Shown here: positions 44,962-58,129 of the stretch, one piece after another | How positions within the stretch are numbered: the first letter of the stretch is position 1 | How the letters are laid out: each line of letters begins with the position of its first letter | Origin: Ilex aquifolium | Taxonomy: Eukaryota > Streptophyta > Magnoliopsida > Aquifoliales > Aquifoliaceae | Length of the DNA stretch: 64,000 bases | Direction of reading: 5' to 3' | Assembly: GCA_951799425.1 (NCBI GenBank) | Contig: OX637391.1 | Span: 21,562,551-21,626,550 of the forward strand | Notes under the pieces: generated by a model | The model's input: the letters and a program-made list of their open reading frames with translations, nothing else | Databases searched by the model: none | Told to the model about the DNA's origin: nothing | Translations under genes and position numbers: made by a program

Positions 44962-47900
44962 GCTCGTTGTAATTCTGGTCATAAGTTTTCTTCCAAGCAT
45001 CTCCGATCACAGCTCTGCCCCCTGATATAGTGACATCAGCTTTGGTAGGAGGAAGTGTAGTACATCAAACCTTTTTCTTGCATGTAATGCCAAGGTTCTG
45101 TAGAATCTTAGTTCTCTCCCTTCTTTTATTAAAGTTCTCTCTCTGCTTTGATTATAATTATTTATTATCCAAGAGAAAAAAAGCATAGGGTATTGTGTCA
45201 GATTTGAAGGTAACATTATATAAAATACTCCTTGTGCTCCATCATGTAAAAGGCACTCTCTAGCTTAATGACGATTTCACGTTGTACCTTAATGAAGTTT
45301 TAGTTGGTGATTGATCCTTAAAATGACAGTATAGTGCATTAAGTTTCTGGCACTGCAGGGTGTATGAACGGTCTGATTTATTCTGGTTCAACTCTCACGG
45401 TCATACATCGTTATCTTTGAGGGCAAATTAACAAAAAAGAAAAACACTACTCAAGTAAAGTCCCCTCAATATGATGCTCCCACCATACTTCTTTGGCCTA
45501 GTTGTCACAAAATGACTAGAGACATCTTCCTTTAAGCCGAATAGACGAAGCAGTACTCAGTTAAACTAGCATGGAAGGCCGAAATTCTCGCCCAATCAAT
45601 GTTCCACTAAGTCTAAACTAATGTTAATCTCTACTAACTTTTAGATTATATCTGCTTAAGGCCATCATGGAAAACCTTTAATAGCTGTAGTAAATAGGGT
45701 TTAGGGGTAACATTCATTATGATCATGACATGTTAATCTGCATTATTAGCCTAATAGCTGATGTGACATAGCTGAAAGCAATAATTAGTGAGCCTTTATC
45801 AGTATATACCATCCCAGGGTTTAAAGTCTAGGTTGGTTTCATTGTTTGTTTTCTAATCCTTGGCTCTCACATGCCTTCTCCTTTCTTTATCGAGCCAAAG
45901 GGAGATAAACGTAGATACTGTTTGGATGGTAGGATAAAGAGATTTGAACGCATGTTGTTTTAGATATAATTAAAATTTCATCTAATCTAGTTACCTTATG
46001 TTTGGGGAGAAAAAAAGTAAATGAAAAATCTCATTCTGATTTTATCCCGATCGATATGAATATTGACTTTTAGCCTATGTTAATGGATTAAATATAACTT
46101 ACGAGAAGGGTGGGTTAAAAATCACTTATATGGACAACTTATTCAATTATTACATTGGCTTTGACATGGAATTCAATTAGATACGATAAATGAGTATATG
46201 GTAAAATATTTAATAGTAAGGGTCTACTAGTATGAATCAGTCGGGCTAATCGGTGACTTCCCCAAAATAATCTAACAAGACAAACAAGGGCTTGAAGGGG
46301 AGTAAACCATAAACCTTAAGCCAACGGAAGTGGTTGAATGACATTAGTTTGGATGGACAAGGCTATAATCTTATCCCTTTAGGGACGTATTTGGCTAGCA
46401 AAGGCAGATTTGATAGGATTGAAATTTCAAATTCTAACCCTATCCAAACCAATCCATTTGTAGCTGGCTACATGCGGGGAAATCAACTCATTCTTTATCC
46501 AAATTTTCATTTGGCTATTACTTTTATTCTAAGTGTGGGTCCCATGTACCAACTCACAATAATTTACTTTACTTTGACATGAATTTACCATTACACCCTT
46601 TAATATAGTCCAATCCTTTCATGTTTGTTTTGGCAAGATTAGTTTGCCACTTGAAATTAATATTGAAATATTTTTAATGTAAATTATTTAATAAAATATG
46701 TTTTTTGGCATTCTACAAATTGTTCCCTCTAACCTAAAATCTGATAACGAGCACAACTCCATCCTAGTTTTTTCACCTTTTTAGAAGAGGGAATTATATT
46801 TTTAATCATTTCTTTTGGTCCTTTTAAATTTTAAGTACAACGTTCATTGGCAGAAAAATAAAAAATTTGACCATAAATACAGTCGATCTCAACTCAATAT
46901 CATATTCATGTCGCTTGGTTAGTTTCGGTTCTTGAACCCAAATGCAATGTTTCAAGGTTGCAGAGTTGGATAAGAAGAAGAGATGACACTCTTTTAGTCA
47001 AAAGAGTTTTTAACCCTAATTTTTACTGTTGAGGAGCAGCATGGTAAATTTTCCTTCAATTCTATCGATAGAAAAATCCCACTAGATCTATGCCACACGA
47101 CCCGTGGATTTAAACTATCCAACTCAGAGGGGATAAATCGGGTTACTTACTACGACTGAGTTATTAAAGCCCAACGATTATCCTCTGCTAACTTTTGGAT
47201 CCAAAGTTGGGATATATGAAGCCCCGAACTTTTTAACCCAATCCACCGTTGTCTTCCCAAACAAACATACCCTTAAAGTCGATTATTCAAACAAGCAGAG
47301 GGTTGCTCAACATATTGATCTTTGATGAAGGATAATCGCGCAAACCTAATTTGTTCAAATCGTCACATGTGAATTTTATTGATAAAACCGTGGTTCTTCG
47401 AATAAAATCATTTATATTAATCGGCATTAGGCTACCAAATAAAATTTCACTAGCTAACCACACCACTGGGTGGTTGGTCTTAATGCCAAGTCTATCTCTA
47501 CCGTCATCTTAACGTTGTCGTTGCCTGCAAAATAAGTTTAAAAAGTTGACTTTTATAAAACATGTAAGAAAAAATGCTTTTTATTCTATTAATAAAGTGC
47601 ACTATTTGCAATCAAACTAAAGTGCACATTTCAAAGTGTCATCCTTAGGTGTCAGCTGGATTGTCATTCTTACATAATCCTCAGCACTGTCTAACCTAAA
47701 CTTGGCAATAGTTTCTTTCTTCTTTTTCTTATTTTTTTTTTGCCAAAACTTGCCAATAGATTGATTCAGAGCTAACTTGGGAGATGCTTTCCTTTACTAT
47801 GGCAGCATGACCCTTAAAACAGCAACAACATCATCTTTAGAGGTCGACCAAAATTCAAAACACTGCTTAAATAAATGGATTTATCTACAGAATTGGTCAA

Positions 47901-49939
47901 CCATTGCAGTTCAATGATATCGTTTGGCTTCACAGTGCCTGGAATTCTCTGGGCATCTTGCGGCCACGTTTTGCGAAACAACGCGTGCGCAATGATTGTC
48001 AATACCCTATTGCCTCTAAAATCATGTTGTGGATGGCCAAAGGAGGCAGAGTGCTGACACAATTATTCTGCTTCTCACTTTTACTACTGCTTTCTCACCT
48101 AAGTTTAGCTTTATTTTTGGCACGTCGAAGTAGAATTAGCTTTATTATAATTTAAGTGTCATGTATTAGAATTATAAGATTGGCATCTTCACACGTAGGG
48201 ATAGACTTATATACTTCATGCATAAGCAAATACACTTTTTCATAGAAATGAAACTTTTGAAGTATTGGATTTAATAAAGGTGTCCCCCCTCCCTTGACTT
48301 TGTGGTCTCAAGAACACTAGTTTTAAGAATGAGTGATTATCTTTTTCCGACACTTACTGACCAACATGAGAGTGGACAACTAACGCTTTCCACTTATTGA
48401 ACAGGGTTCTATGGTTGGTCCGTGCCCCCTGGATGCTGAAGGCATTCTTGGGGTGATCTCGTAGTTCATACGGGTAGAGATGATGGGGTCGGTCCATGAA
48501 TTTTCCTTTTTTTTGCCTAATTTTGCTCAAAAAGTTGAAGGAAGATATTCAAAATTATTTTTTCGATAACATCTCATTTTTTAACCAATAAATATTTCAC
48601 TTAACTTCACTATTTTCATGGTAATAGCTACGAATGAATCGGCCAAAGATATATAACTATCTTTGTCATTTGAACATTCCGTAGGTTATCCTCGTAGCTT
48701 ATCCTGATGTAACAGAAGCCAAAGTGCACACGTATATAGACTTTTCCATACAGACAGACCTTTCATTAATGTTGGAGATCACAGATTTGAGTGGTATGGG
48801 AATCTGCCGGCCTAACAAAGCGATAAGAATAAAAAAATCTTCTTTCAATCAGAGAGAAATAGCAGCCTTCTTCTTGAAAGCTTCCTTTCATGGTCAACAA
48901 GAATACGGCCAAATCTCTCTCTGTCTCTCTCTCTCTCCAAATAAAAAAAAACACACACAGAGAGAATTCTCTCAAAGGCTATTTTACCTTTTGGTGCTTT
49001 TTTCCCATAGTTGCATGAAGGAAGATAGACTATTTGAAGCAGGACATGTATGAGACATTTATTAATCGAATTGCAACATCCACAGTGGCTTCACACAACT
49101 GTAGTGGTTAAGAGTTGCGAATGAATGCATTTTTATTCATACTATTAGTCATACATGCTTGTATATTTGAGACTTCTCGACTGCTTGGCTTTAAATTAAG
49201 GGAAGCAAAGATGGTGTTTCTGACATCTTCTATAGTGTATGTCTTTCTCTCATTGCTCAAAATTGATTGTCCGTGTCTCAAATTAGTATGAAGTGAGAGG
49301 CAACTATATTGAAACCTTAACGTAGTCCCTCCTTCTAGTTCTGTTGAATTTTTTGACTCGATAGCATCACGTGACCGACATTTGATCAGACCAGTAAGAT
49401 ATTTGCTAAATCATCACTCTTTATGCAAGAGTTATAATTAAGGTATCAATATAATAAGCAGTGAAATATTTTCATACAAATTCTTCTACTGTGTTTCCAT
49501 CTTCTCCTTTTTTTTCCCTACATCTTATACTCCATATCGATCTTTCTGATCTCCTCTGCAGAGACTATGATAATGCAGATCAATATTATTTTCCTCACTA
49601 CTTGTCTGCTTTAGAGATAACTTGGCCTGGAAATAACACGACACTATGATTGTCTCCAATAAAAATGCTGAAAAAATCTGAATAACTTCCTCTACACAAC
49701 CATGCTTTATTTGATTATATAACACACGCCTATTACCTCCTCCTTTACAACCCTAATGCATCCAGACAGATTAGTTTCATTTGTTGTATTGAATGAGTAT
49801 ATTTTGTAGGCTACGAAAGTTACTTAAAAATAAAAATAAGGTAAACTTTATAATAAAATAAGGTTACTAGTTAATCTTGTGAGATTATTATTGTTTGAGA
49901 TCAATCCTACTATTTTGAAGGTCTCTTTATTTTTGTAAC

Positions 49940-50710
49940 ACGATGATCCCTAATATTTGTCATCTCTTTAAGGTTTTGTCCCCCTGGTTAACCAAATGGA
50001 ACTTCTTAATTTTTAACTTAATTTGTATTCGGATGTGACATTCGTATAGGTGATGCATGATATTTATTTTAAATTTCATGCTCCACTCATTGATTATAGT
50101 GTTCTAAACTTTGCAACATGATGATCCTTACTATTTGTCACCTTTTAAAATATTGGCCACCAATTTAACCAAATAGAGTCTCCTAATATTGATAATCCTT
50201 AACTTCGTATTGGATGTCACATTCACAAAGATTTCTCTTCATTTTGGGAAATAGATTTCTTTTGATGTGTAATTTGACCTAACTTACAATATAATTATCT
50301 TATTTTGTTGTATATTTGATACGATATCAAACTTGATGTCATATCCCTTCCCAAAATCTTAACTCAAATTCCACCAAAAAAAAAAAAAGAAGTGAATACG
50401 AGAAATTATAAATGACAAAACAAAAGTATGATGGAGATCAAGAGATGTTGCATAATGGGACCAAGGCTTTTACTTTGATAGTTCTTCTTAGTTACTGTAT
50501 TATTATTGATATCTCTTTATTTTGCAGTCAATTCGATGTGATATCAAACTCGGTGTTATATTTCTTTCGAGAATCTTAAATCAAATTCAACCAAAAAAAG
50601 AACAGAAAAAGGGATAATGAGAATTATAAATGACAAAACAAAATTATGATTGAGATCAAGAGATGTTGCATTATGAAGACCAAGACCTCTACTTTGATCT
50701 GTCTTCTCAG
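49940..50710. repeat. Two imperfect direct duplications
   Basis: Segments at about 49943-50046 and 50121-50225 share ATGATCC, TATTTGTCA, TTAACCAAAT and TGTCACATTC-like words in order. Segments at about 50318-50490 and 50531-50710 share GATATCAAACT, AGAATTATAAATGACAAAAC and GAGATCAAGAGATGTTGCAT in order, offset by about 213 bp. Confidence 0.8.
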
Positions 50711-51512
50711 TAAAGGCCAAGGCCGTTACTGTAGTAGAATCCAGTCTGTTTGTCTCATTCAAGATCTTAGGCTTGACTTTTTGTAGCTGTTTGTTGCCAA
50801 ACAAATCCCAGTCTAATCAAATCGGGTTGTAAATGCCATCCATCGCTGTGGTCTACACCAAAGTACGCAGTTGGTTTGGCATTAAATTTTCTCATCTGTC
50901 TCATCCACACGTGTGGCCAGGACACTTGGGAAGCACTGCATATTAAAAGGGCCTGAATGGCAGCAATGATTGGGTAGGCCACATGCTCATCTCAAAAGGG
51001 CCACCCACACGAGGGGTTAGATGTGGCTTCCAATTGGTTGGTCATGGCTTTGCAGATTGAAATGGGCCAGGTGGGCACCTTCTTGGCCCTTTTTTTTTTG
51101 TTTTTTTTTGGGATATTTGTGGACCAGTACACTTTTAATAATTTATTTGTCAAAAAGTTCAATCACCAAATTATTTTGTTAAGAAGTACATTTCGGATTA
51201 AAAGGGCTCTAATACCCTTAACAAAATCAATTCATTAACTGAGTTGCTATTTCAACAGAGTTTCATTCAAACTCCTTCAAACACGGAATGCTCATGCAAG
51301 TTTCAAAGGGAAAACTTTTAAATTGATGCAATACTTTCCATAAAAATATGCAACCGAAATTTTTTCCGTGAAAAAAAGGCAACTATTTAGATTTTAAGAG
51401 CAACTATTTTCTTATATTAAAATGTTATGATTTTCCTAAAAAGTTCTTACTTATTAACCCCCAAATCCCTAAAAAATTCAAAAACCTCATGAATTTGGGT
51501 TCGTAAACAAAA

Positions 51513-51706
51513 GAGTGACATAATTAAGAAATAGCGTGACATCAAAAAAAGACATCAAATAGTGAATTCACACATTAAAAAGTGACATAATTAAAAAATA
51601 GTGTGACATACTTAAAAAAATAATGTGACATCAAAGAGTTATATAATTTTAAAAATAATGTGACATCAAAGGGTGACATAATTTTAAAAATAGTGTGACA
51701 TCAAAT
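51513..51706. repeat. GTGACATAATT/GTGTGACATCAAA tandem array
   Basis: A unit of about 32-36 bp, GTGACATAATTAAAAAATA then GTGTGACATCAAA, recurs about five times with small changes. Confidence 0.8.
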
Positions 51707-52613
51707 ACAAGAAAATTGATGATCCTTCTTGTAGAAGACCGATAATGGGTATCGGTGGCTATTTGAAAAATATGAATATGAAAAATGAAGATATGAAAAA
51801 TAAGATATGAAAAAGAATGATTACAGTTTGAATCAATATACAACAGAAACGTTAACTGCCAAATATATTTTTGTAATCTTTTTAAAATTCAAATGATTAA
51901 TTGCCCATTAAAATAGGAAACCACTCAGTCAATAAAAACAAAATCAAAAAAAGAAAAGAAGGAAACTACTAGATATTGCATAAAATAAGTAAAGACATTT
52001 AGGTACTACTAAAATTTTAAAAATTGAAAAAATGTACTTAGCCACCAATTGTTTTATAAAATGATACTTACTAACTTAAAAGTTTGGGCGATAGAATTTT
52101 CCAGGAATTTTTTCAAAAAAATATACCTCCCCACAAATTTCCCCCCCTTTTTTTTTGTCTAAGTAACATAGCTTATAACCAAAGAAAGTAGTCAATCTTC
52201 CTACTTTAACGATTAAGATCTCATTTCTTTCTCTACGTTTGAGGGCAGGATGATAGGGTGGTGGGTTGGATTATGGTATTGAAAAGTAATTTTTTTGATA
52301 TTACATATTTTTATTATGTTTAATTATAAAATAGCGCGTGTTATGTTTTATAGTTATAATATTTTCTTTGATACCACTGTTTACAAATAACTCAAATTAA
52401 GGCCGTGGGTCGAAAATTATTTTTTCATATTGATGTAGATCGTATAATAGTACAATACTTGAATCGATGGGATCGATGTCGAGGTGGTTCGGACCGGTCA
52501 AATGGGTTGATTTTTTCAGAGGCACTTTCACATACATGGGTTTCTAAACACCTATGTCAAGTCAGAAACGGCGGGACAAAATGAACTCATAGCACCCCTA
52601 ACAAGGGATGCAA

Positions 52614-53151
52614 TGACCCAGGGCAGATTCCAGACAAATTCCTTCTTTTAGAGCCTGAAAAGGGCGTTTTTGCCGTTTTTGGTAATAATTTGTAGTTGAA
52701 TAACATTACCGTCTAAAGTTAGAATTGATCACCGTTGGTTCAGCCTTAATCCGGGTGAATAGTAGTTTTTAGTAGTATAATTAGTTTGGAAATTTCTTTT
52801 ATTTGGCAAAATCTGTATTAATGGCCTAATTACGTAATTAACGATAATTAGGTTACGTTTGGTTATTTCCTAATTAGTTTTAGGCTTTCATCACTATTTA
52901 TACCCTTATAAGCCTTAGGGCTAAGTAGTTGTTGATTGATTTATACAATTGAGAGTTTATTTCTTTTCTTCCCAATTCTTCTGGTATTCTTTGTGAATCA
53001 ACAGATCAATTGAAGCCTTTAGGTTGGTATTCTTTGTGAATCAACAGCTCTAGAGTAAGATTCTAATCCGGTATTTGTGTGCAAATCAACGGTTTAGTTT
53101 CACTATCCCCTTTCATTCATTATCCATCCTTATTTTACCCGCTTCCCTGCA
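52614..53151 (+). repeat. LTR1 of array J
   Basis: 538 bp, TGACCCAGGGCAGATT to CGCTTCCCTGCA. A degenerate PBS (TGGTATTATAGC) lies at 53157-53168. Confidence 0.88.
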
Positions 53152-53188
53152 TTAGTTGGTATTATAGCCAGGTTACGTTCTTGTCACC

Positions 53189-54200
53189 ATGCTGCCTAGA
53201 AGAAGACTTGTGGAGGATATCTATGAACTCGAGTCCAATGCGAGATACGTGAGAATGCAACAACAATTTGAATCGCTAGCCCAATAGTTGGCAGCCCTGA
53301 CTGCCTTTGTTCAACAACAAGCACAACCGCAACAACAACCCCATAATCCATGATGGGTGGAGGAGGAAACAGAGAGTTTGGTGGACGATGATGACAATCC
53401 ATTCGCTAGGTATCCACCCAGAGGTAGGGAGAGACGAGCCACCATGCCAGAGACCGATGCCCGACGATGGGAGTTTGGAATGACGATTGAACTGCTGGAT
53501 TTCCAAGGCAATCTACAACCTGAAGAATTCCATGATTGAGTTTATGCTGTTGAGGAAGTTTTGGAGTTTAAACAAGTGCCTGAGAATAAGAAAGTTCCAT
53601 TGGTGGCAATGAGATTTCGCGGAGGAACCGTTGTGTGGTGGTAGCACTCTAAGAAAACTAGTCAAATGCAAGGGAAGAAGAAGATAGACACGTGAGACAA
53701 ACTAAAGAAGCATATGCGAGAGGCCTTTCTACCCCATAATTACACGCGAGCTATGTATCAAAGTTTGCAGAATCTACCGCAAGGTCATTGTTTCGTGAAT
53801 GAATATACTACTGTATTTTATCAATTATTTGTATGCAATGATCTGACTGAGACGGAGGACCAATTGGTTTCCTGTTATAGTGGAGGCTTGCGACCCCAAA
53901 TTCAGGATACCTTGAACCTGTTTGACCCCTACTCCATTTCTGAGGCCTTTCAGCGGGCCATTCAATTAGGGAAACAGTTGAGTCGGAGAGTTGGGGAAAA
54001 CAGTAACTGGCCTGGGAGTATTGGTTATGGTATGGGAGGAGACAACTTGGCACCTCCTAATCGTGAAGTGCCAAGTTGTCCATAAATATGAAGTGTTTCA
54101 AGTGTGACGAAAAGGGCCATCGGATGACGGACAGCAGGAAGGGGGACAAGCCTGGGAAGAACTTGTTCATGGAGGGAGAGGATGTCCAAGGGGGAACCCT
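53189..54200 (+). pseudogene. Gag of array J, first copy
   Basis: The frame starts at the ATG at 53189 (MLPRRRLVEDIYELES) and stays in one frame to 54085, broken by stops at 53285, 53351, 53537, about 53642 and about 53693. Most fit CAG-to-TAG, CGA-to-TGA or TGG-to-TGA. The gag core includes LLDFQGNLQPEEF and EEVLEFKQVPENKKVPLVAM. A knuckle at about 54090-54132 reads CFKCDEKGHRMTDS, with the last Cys replaced by Ser. Confidence 0.9.
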
Positions 54201-54353
54201 ATATAGAGTATGATGCGACTGAAGATGGCAATTGTCCAGAAGAATAGGTAGGAGGAGATGTGGGACCACTGTTAGTCGTTCAACGAGCATGCCTAGCCCC
54301 TTGAGTTGAGGAGGGGGAAGAGTGGTTAAAAAAAATAATATCTTTCATTCTAT

Positions 54354-54720
54354 TTGCACCATAGGCGGGAAAGTCTATCGCTAATTATTGATTCAGGCAA
54401 CTGTGAGAACGTGGTGACAGAGGATGTTGTCCATAAATTAGGGCTATCCACAGAGCATCACCCCAAACCTTACAAGTTGGCTTGGCTCAAGAAGAGCAAT
54501 GAGGTAACTATTTCTAAACGATGTTTAGTAACCTTCTCTATTGGGTCGAAGTATAGGGATAAGGTATGGTGCGATGTGATTACTATGGATGCGTGTCACC
54601 TCCTGCTGGGGATGCCATAACATTCTAATCAATTTGTCAGACACGATGGGAGGAAAAAAACTTACACTTTTATGTTTGATAATGTTAAAATTATCTTGCT
54701 GCCCAGTATGGATCTTTCCC
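54354..54720 (+). pseudogene. Protease of array J
   Basis: LIIDSGNCENVV carries the Asp-Ser-Gly active site, followed by HPKPYKLAWLKKSNEV and CDVITMDACHLLLGMP, as in chromovirus-type proteases. A stop at 54618 interrupts, with degraded homology after it. Confidence 0.88.
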
Positions 54721-54899
54721 CAAAACCATCAGCTAGGGAAACCTTTACTTTGTTGTCAATGACACAGTTCGAAGAGGAGATGTTGGTATGAAGAGGAGTT
54801 GTTGTGTTGGTTTGCAAGAAGTAGACTGGTGGAGTTTCTGTCCCTGAAACCCTTTTTAACCCCTGCTTGAGGAGTTTAAGGATGTGTTCCTAGACGATC

Positions 54900-55865
54900 T
54901 ACCAGATGAGCTACCACTATTGCATGATATTCAACATCAGATTGATTGGGTTCCCAAGGCTAATTTGTCGAACAAACCAAATTACCCTTAAGAAGCATGA
55001 GGAGCTTCGAAGGGAAGTAGAGGAGCTATTGGGCAAGGGGCATATTATGGAGAGTCATAGTCCTTGTGTAGTACAACATATTATGGAGAGTCCTAGTCCT
55101 TGTGTAGTACTGGCCTTGCTCACACCCAAGAAAGATGGTACATGGAGGATGTATATGGATAGCCAGGCAATTAATATGATCACTGTTCATTATAGGTTCC
55201 TAATTCCTAGATTGGAGGATTTGTTGGATCAGTTGAGTGGAGCTAAGGTTTTCACCAAAGTCGACCTAAAGAGTGGGTACCATTAGATCCGGATTCGACC
55301 CGGACATGAGTGGAAGACAACATTTAAGATGCGTGAGGGGTTGTATGAATGGCTTGTCATGCCATTTGGCCTTTCTAATGTTCCTAGTACGTTCATGAGT
55401 GTCATGAATGAGATCCTTCGTCCGTTCATTGGCAACTTTCTCGTCATTTATTTCGATGATATTCTTATCTATAGTGCCACTAAAGAGTTACATATTGAGC
55501 ATCTGTGGGAGGTCCTTTCAGTTTTACGACGAGAAAAGCTTTTCGGTTCCCTCAAGAAGTGTTCATTTATAACTGATAGTGTCTTGTTTTTGGGCTACAT
55601 GATCTCCAAGGATGGGATTTTAGTGGACCAGTCCAAGGTGCAGGCAATAACGCAGTGCCCACTACCTACCACACTATTTGAGGTACGTAGCTTTCATGGT
55701 CTTGTGTCCTTTTATCGGAGTTTCATTCCTCATTCACAATCATGACGCATATTACGAACTGTATGTGACATAAGAAGTTCAGTTGGACGGATAAAGCCAC
55801 ATAAGCTTTTTGCTTAATTAAGCAGAAGCTGACTACTGCTCCCGTTTTGATTTTACCAGATTTTG
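54900..55865 (+). pseudogene. Reverse transcriptase of array J
   Basis: RT motifs in order: [55 protein letters not shown] (catalytic FDD intact) and [15 protein letters not shown] 36-bp tandem duplication (55041-55076 and 55077-55112) adds 12 residues ([12 protein letters not shown] and [12 protein letters not shown]). A stop lies at 55287 (Q expected) and another at 55743. RNase H starts (FSWTDKAT) and then is cut by a deletion near 55865. Confidence 0.93.
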
Positions 55866-56597
55866 GCTTCGTGTGGGCGTAGTTTGTGGAGGCTGGCCAA
55901 CACGAAGTTGGAGTTTAATAGCCCCTATCATCCTCAGACTGATGGCCAGTCTAAAGTAATCAACTGTTCAGTGGGTAACTTATTGTGCAGTTTGGTGGGT
56001 GATCATGTGATGAGTTGGGATCAGAAGATCTATCAAGCAGAGTTTGCTTTTAATCGTTCGTTCATTCGTAGTACGGGTTTTAGACCTTTTCAGATCATTA
56101 TGGTGATAACCCAAGATCACCCCTTGATTTAATTCCAGTCCCTAATTTGAAGAAGGTCCATGGCAAATCTGAGGATTTCATTCAGCAGCTGAAGGAGGTG
56201 CACCAGTCTACTCATCATAAGCTTCTTGACTCCTTCTCCAAGTAGAAGAAGTCGCTGATAAGCACTGTCGTTTAGTGGAGTTCGAGGTTGGGGATTTTGT
56301 TTGGGCCATTCTTACTAAAGATCGATTCTTAGTTGGTGAATACGACAAGCTCTCAGCGCAAAAAATTGGACCACTGGAGATAGTGGAAAAAATAAACCTG
56401 AATGCCTATAGGTTGAAGCTTCCTAGTCACGTTCACACTTCAAATGTCTTCAATGTCAAACACCTTGTTCCTTATCGTGGAGATAACTCTGAACACGAGC
56501 TTGAGAATTTGAGGGTGAATTCTTCTGAAGATGGAAAGGATGATGCAGATCGTATAGTAGCACAATGAACTCATCGCACCTCTAACAAGGAATGCGA
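55866..56597 (+). pseudogene. Integrase 3' part and pol tail of array J
   Basis: After the deletion, which removed RNase H, the zinc-binding domain and the first catalytic residues, the sequence resumes at KLEFNSPYHPQTDGQSKV and ICSVGNLL-type motifs, carrying the last part of the core. The C-terminal part (56275-56568) is open: VGDFVWAILTKDRF, KLPSHVHTSNVFNVKHLVPY. Compared with 52430-52613, about 130 bp are missing after the final DADRIVAQ. Confidence 0.9.
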
Positions 56598-57135
56598 TAA
56601 CCTAGTGCGGATTTTGGAAAAATTCCTTCATTTAGGGCCTGAAAATGGCGTTTTTGCCATTTTTGACAATATTTTGTAGTTGAATAACTTCACTGTCTAA
56701 ATGTAGAATTGATCACCGTCAATTCTGCCTTATTCTGGGTGATTAGTAGTTTTTAGCAGTATAATTAGTTTGGAAATTTTCTTTTTTTGATAAAATTTGT
56801 ATTAATGGCCTAATTACGTAATTAACGATAATTAGGTCACATTTTGTTATATCCAATTTAGTTTTAGGGTTTCAGCACTATTTATACCCTTATAAGCCTT
56901 AGGGCTAAGCAGTTTTTGATTGATTAACACAATTGAGAGTTTGTCTCTTTTCTTCCCAATTCTTCTGGTATTCTTTGTAAATCAACAGATCAATTGAAAA
57001 ATTTAGGCTGGTATTCTTTGTGAATCAACAACTCTAGAGTAGGATTCTAATTCGGTATTTGTGCGCAAATCAACTGTTTAGTTTCACTATCCCTATTCAT
57101 TCATTATCCACCCATATTATACCCGCTTCCCTGCA
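56598..57135 (+). repeat. LTR2 of array J
   Basis: 538 bp, TAACCTAGTGCGGATT to CGCTTCCCTGCA, followed by TCAGT and the PBS TGGTATCAGGGC (57141-57152). Confidence 0.88.
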
Positions 57136-57172
57136 TCAGTTGGTATCAGGGCCAAGTTACGTTCTTGTCATC

Positions 57173-57596
57173 ATGCCTCTTAGAAGAAGACATGTGGAGG
57201 ATATCTATGAAGCTGAGTCCAACGCGAGAGACACGAGAATGCAACAACAATTTGATTCGCGAGCCCAACAGTTGGAAGCCTTGACTACCTTTGTTCAACA
57301 AGCACAATCGCATCAATAACCCCATAATCCACGATAGGTGGAGGAGGAAACAAAGAGTTAATTTGGTGGATGATGATGACAATCATTTCGCTAGGTATCC
57401 ACCCAGAGGTATGAAGAGACGAACCACCAAGCCAAAGACCGATTCCCAGCGATGGGAGTCTGGATTGAAGATTCAATTGCTGGATTTCCAAGGTAGTCTA
57501 CAACCTAAAGAATTCCTTGATTGGGTTTATGCTGTTGAGGAAGTTTTGGAGTTCAAAGAAGTATCTAAGAATAAGAAAGTTCCATTGGTGGCGCGA
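57173..57596 (+). pseudogene. Truncated second gag of array J
   Basis: The same gag start (MPLRRRHVEDIYEAESNARD) continues to KKVPLVA and then breaks at 57592, directly into LTR3. Stops at 57316 and about 57334 and a frame change near 57350 are present. The break falls at the same gag codon where copy one reads VPLVAMRF, so everything from mid-gag to the next LTR was deleted. Confidence 0.9.
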
Positions 57597-58129
57597 TGAC
57601 CTAGGGCGGATTTCGGGCAAATTCTTTCGTTTAGTGCCTGAAAAGGGTGTTTTTGCCATATTTGATAATATTTTGTAATTGAATTACTTCACCGTCAAAA
57701 GTCAGAATTGATCGCCGTCAGTTCTACCTTAATTCGGGTGATTAGTAGTTTTTAGAAGTATAATTATTTTGAAAATTTTCTTTTTTGGAAAAATCTATAT
57801 TAATGGCCTAATTACGTAATTAACGATAATTAGGTCACGTTTGGTTATTTCCTAATTAGTTTTAGGGTTTAAGCACTATTTATACCCTTGTAAGCCTTAG
57901 GGCTAAACAGTTTTTAATTGATTAATACAATTGAGAGTTTGTCTCTTTTCTCCCCAATTCTTCTGGTATTCTTTGTGAATAGGTCAATTGAAGCCTTTAG
58001 ACTGGTTTTCTTTGTGAATCAACAGCTCTAGAGTAGGATTCTAATCCGGTATTTGTGTGCAAATCAGCAATTTAGTTTCACTATCCCTTTTCTTTCATTA
58101 TCCACCCTTATTATACCCGCTTCCCTGTA
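57597..58129 (+). repeat. LTR3 of array J
   Basis: 533 bp, TGACCTAGGGCGGATT to CGCTTCCCTGTA. It matches LTR1 and LTR2 along its length. Confidence 0.88.

Larger units (their letters stand above)
44970..52430. other. Long unassigned interval
   Basis: I recognise no gene or element here. It is AT-rich with scattered simple repeats: (TC)n near 48920, poly-A and poly-T runs, an imperfect direct duplication at 49940-50710 and a short tandem array at 51513-51706. Small ORFs (for example 47814-48062 minus) have no motif I know. Confidence 0.6.
52430..58129 (+). mobile_element. Ty3/gypsy array J: three LTRs, two and a bit internal regions
   Basis: The order on the plus strand is: pol 3' tip (52430-52613), LTR1 (52614-53151), gag-pol (53189-56597), LTR2 (56598-57135), gag start only (57173-57592), LTR3 (57597-58129). 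The pol tip before LTR1 matches the pol end before LTR2 (shared GATCGTATA and AACTCAT...CTAACAAGG). A PBS follows LTR1 and LTR2, each after a 5-nt spacer. This is a tandem array of one family, not a single insertion. The C-terminal integrase style suggests a chromovirus-like lineage. Confidence 0.9.

Noticed and set aside
47814-48062. 82-codon minus ORF
   Set aside because: No recognisable motif, no splice or promoter context; cannot be supported as a gene.
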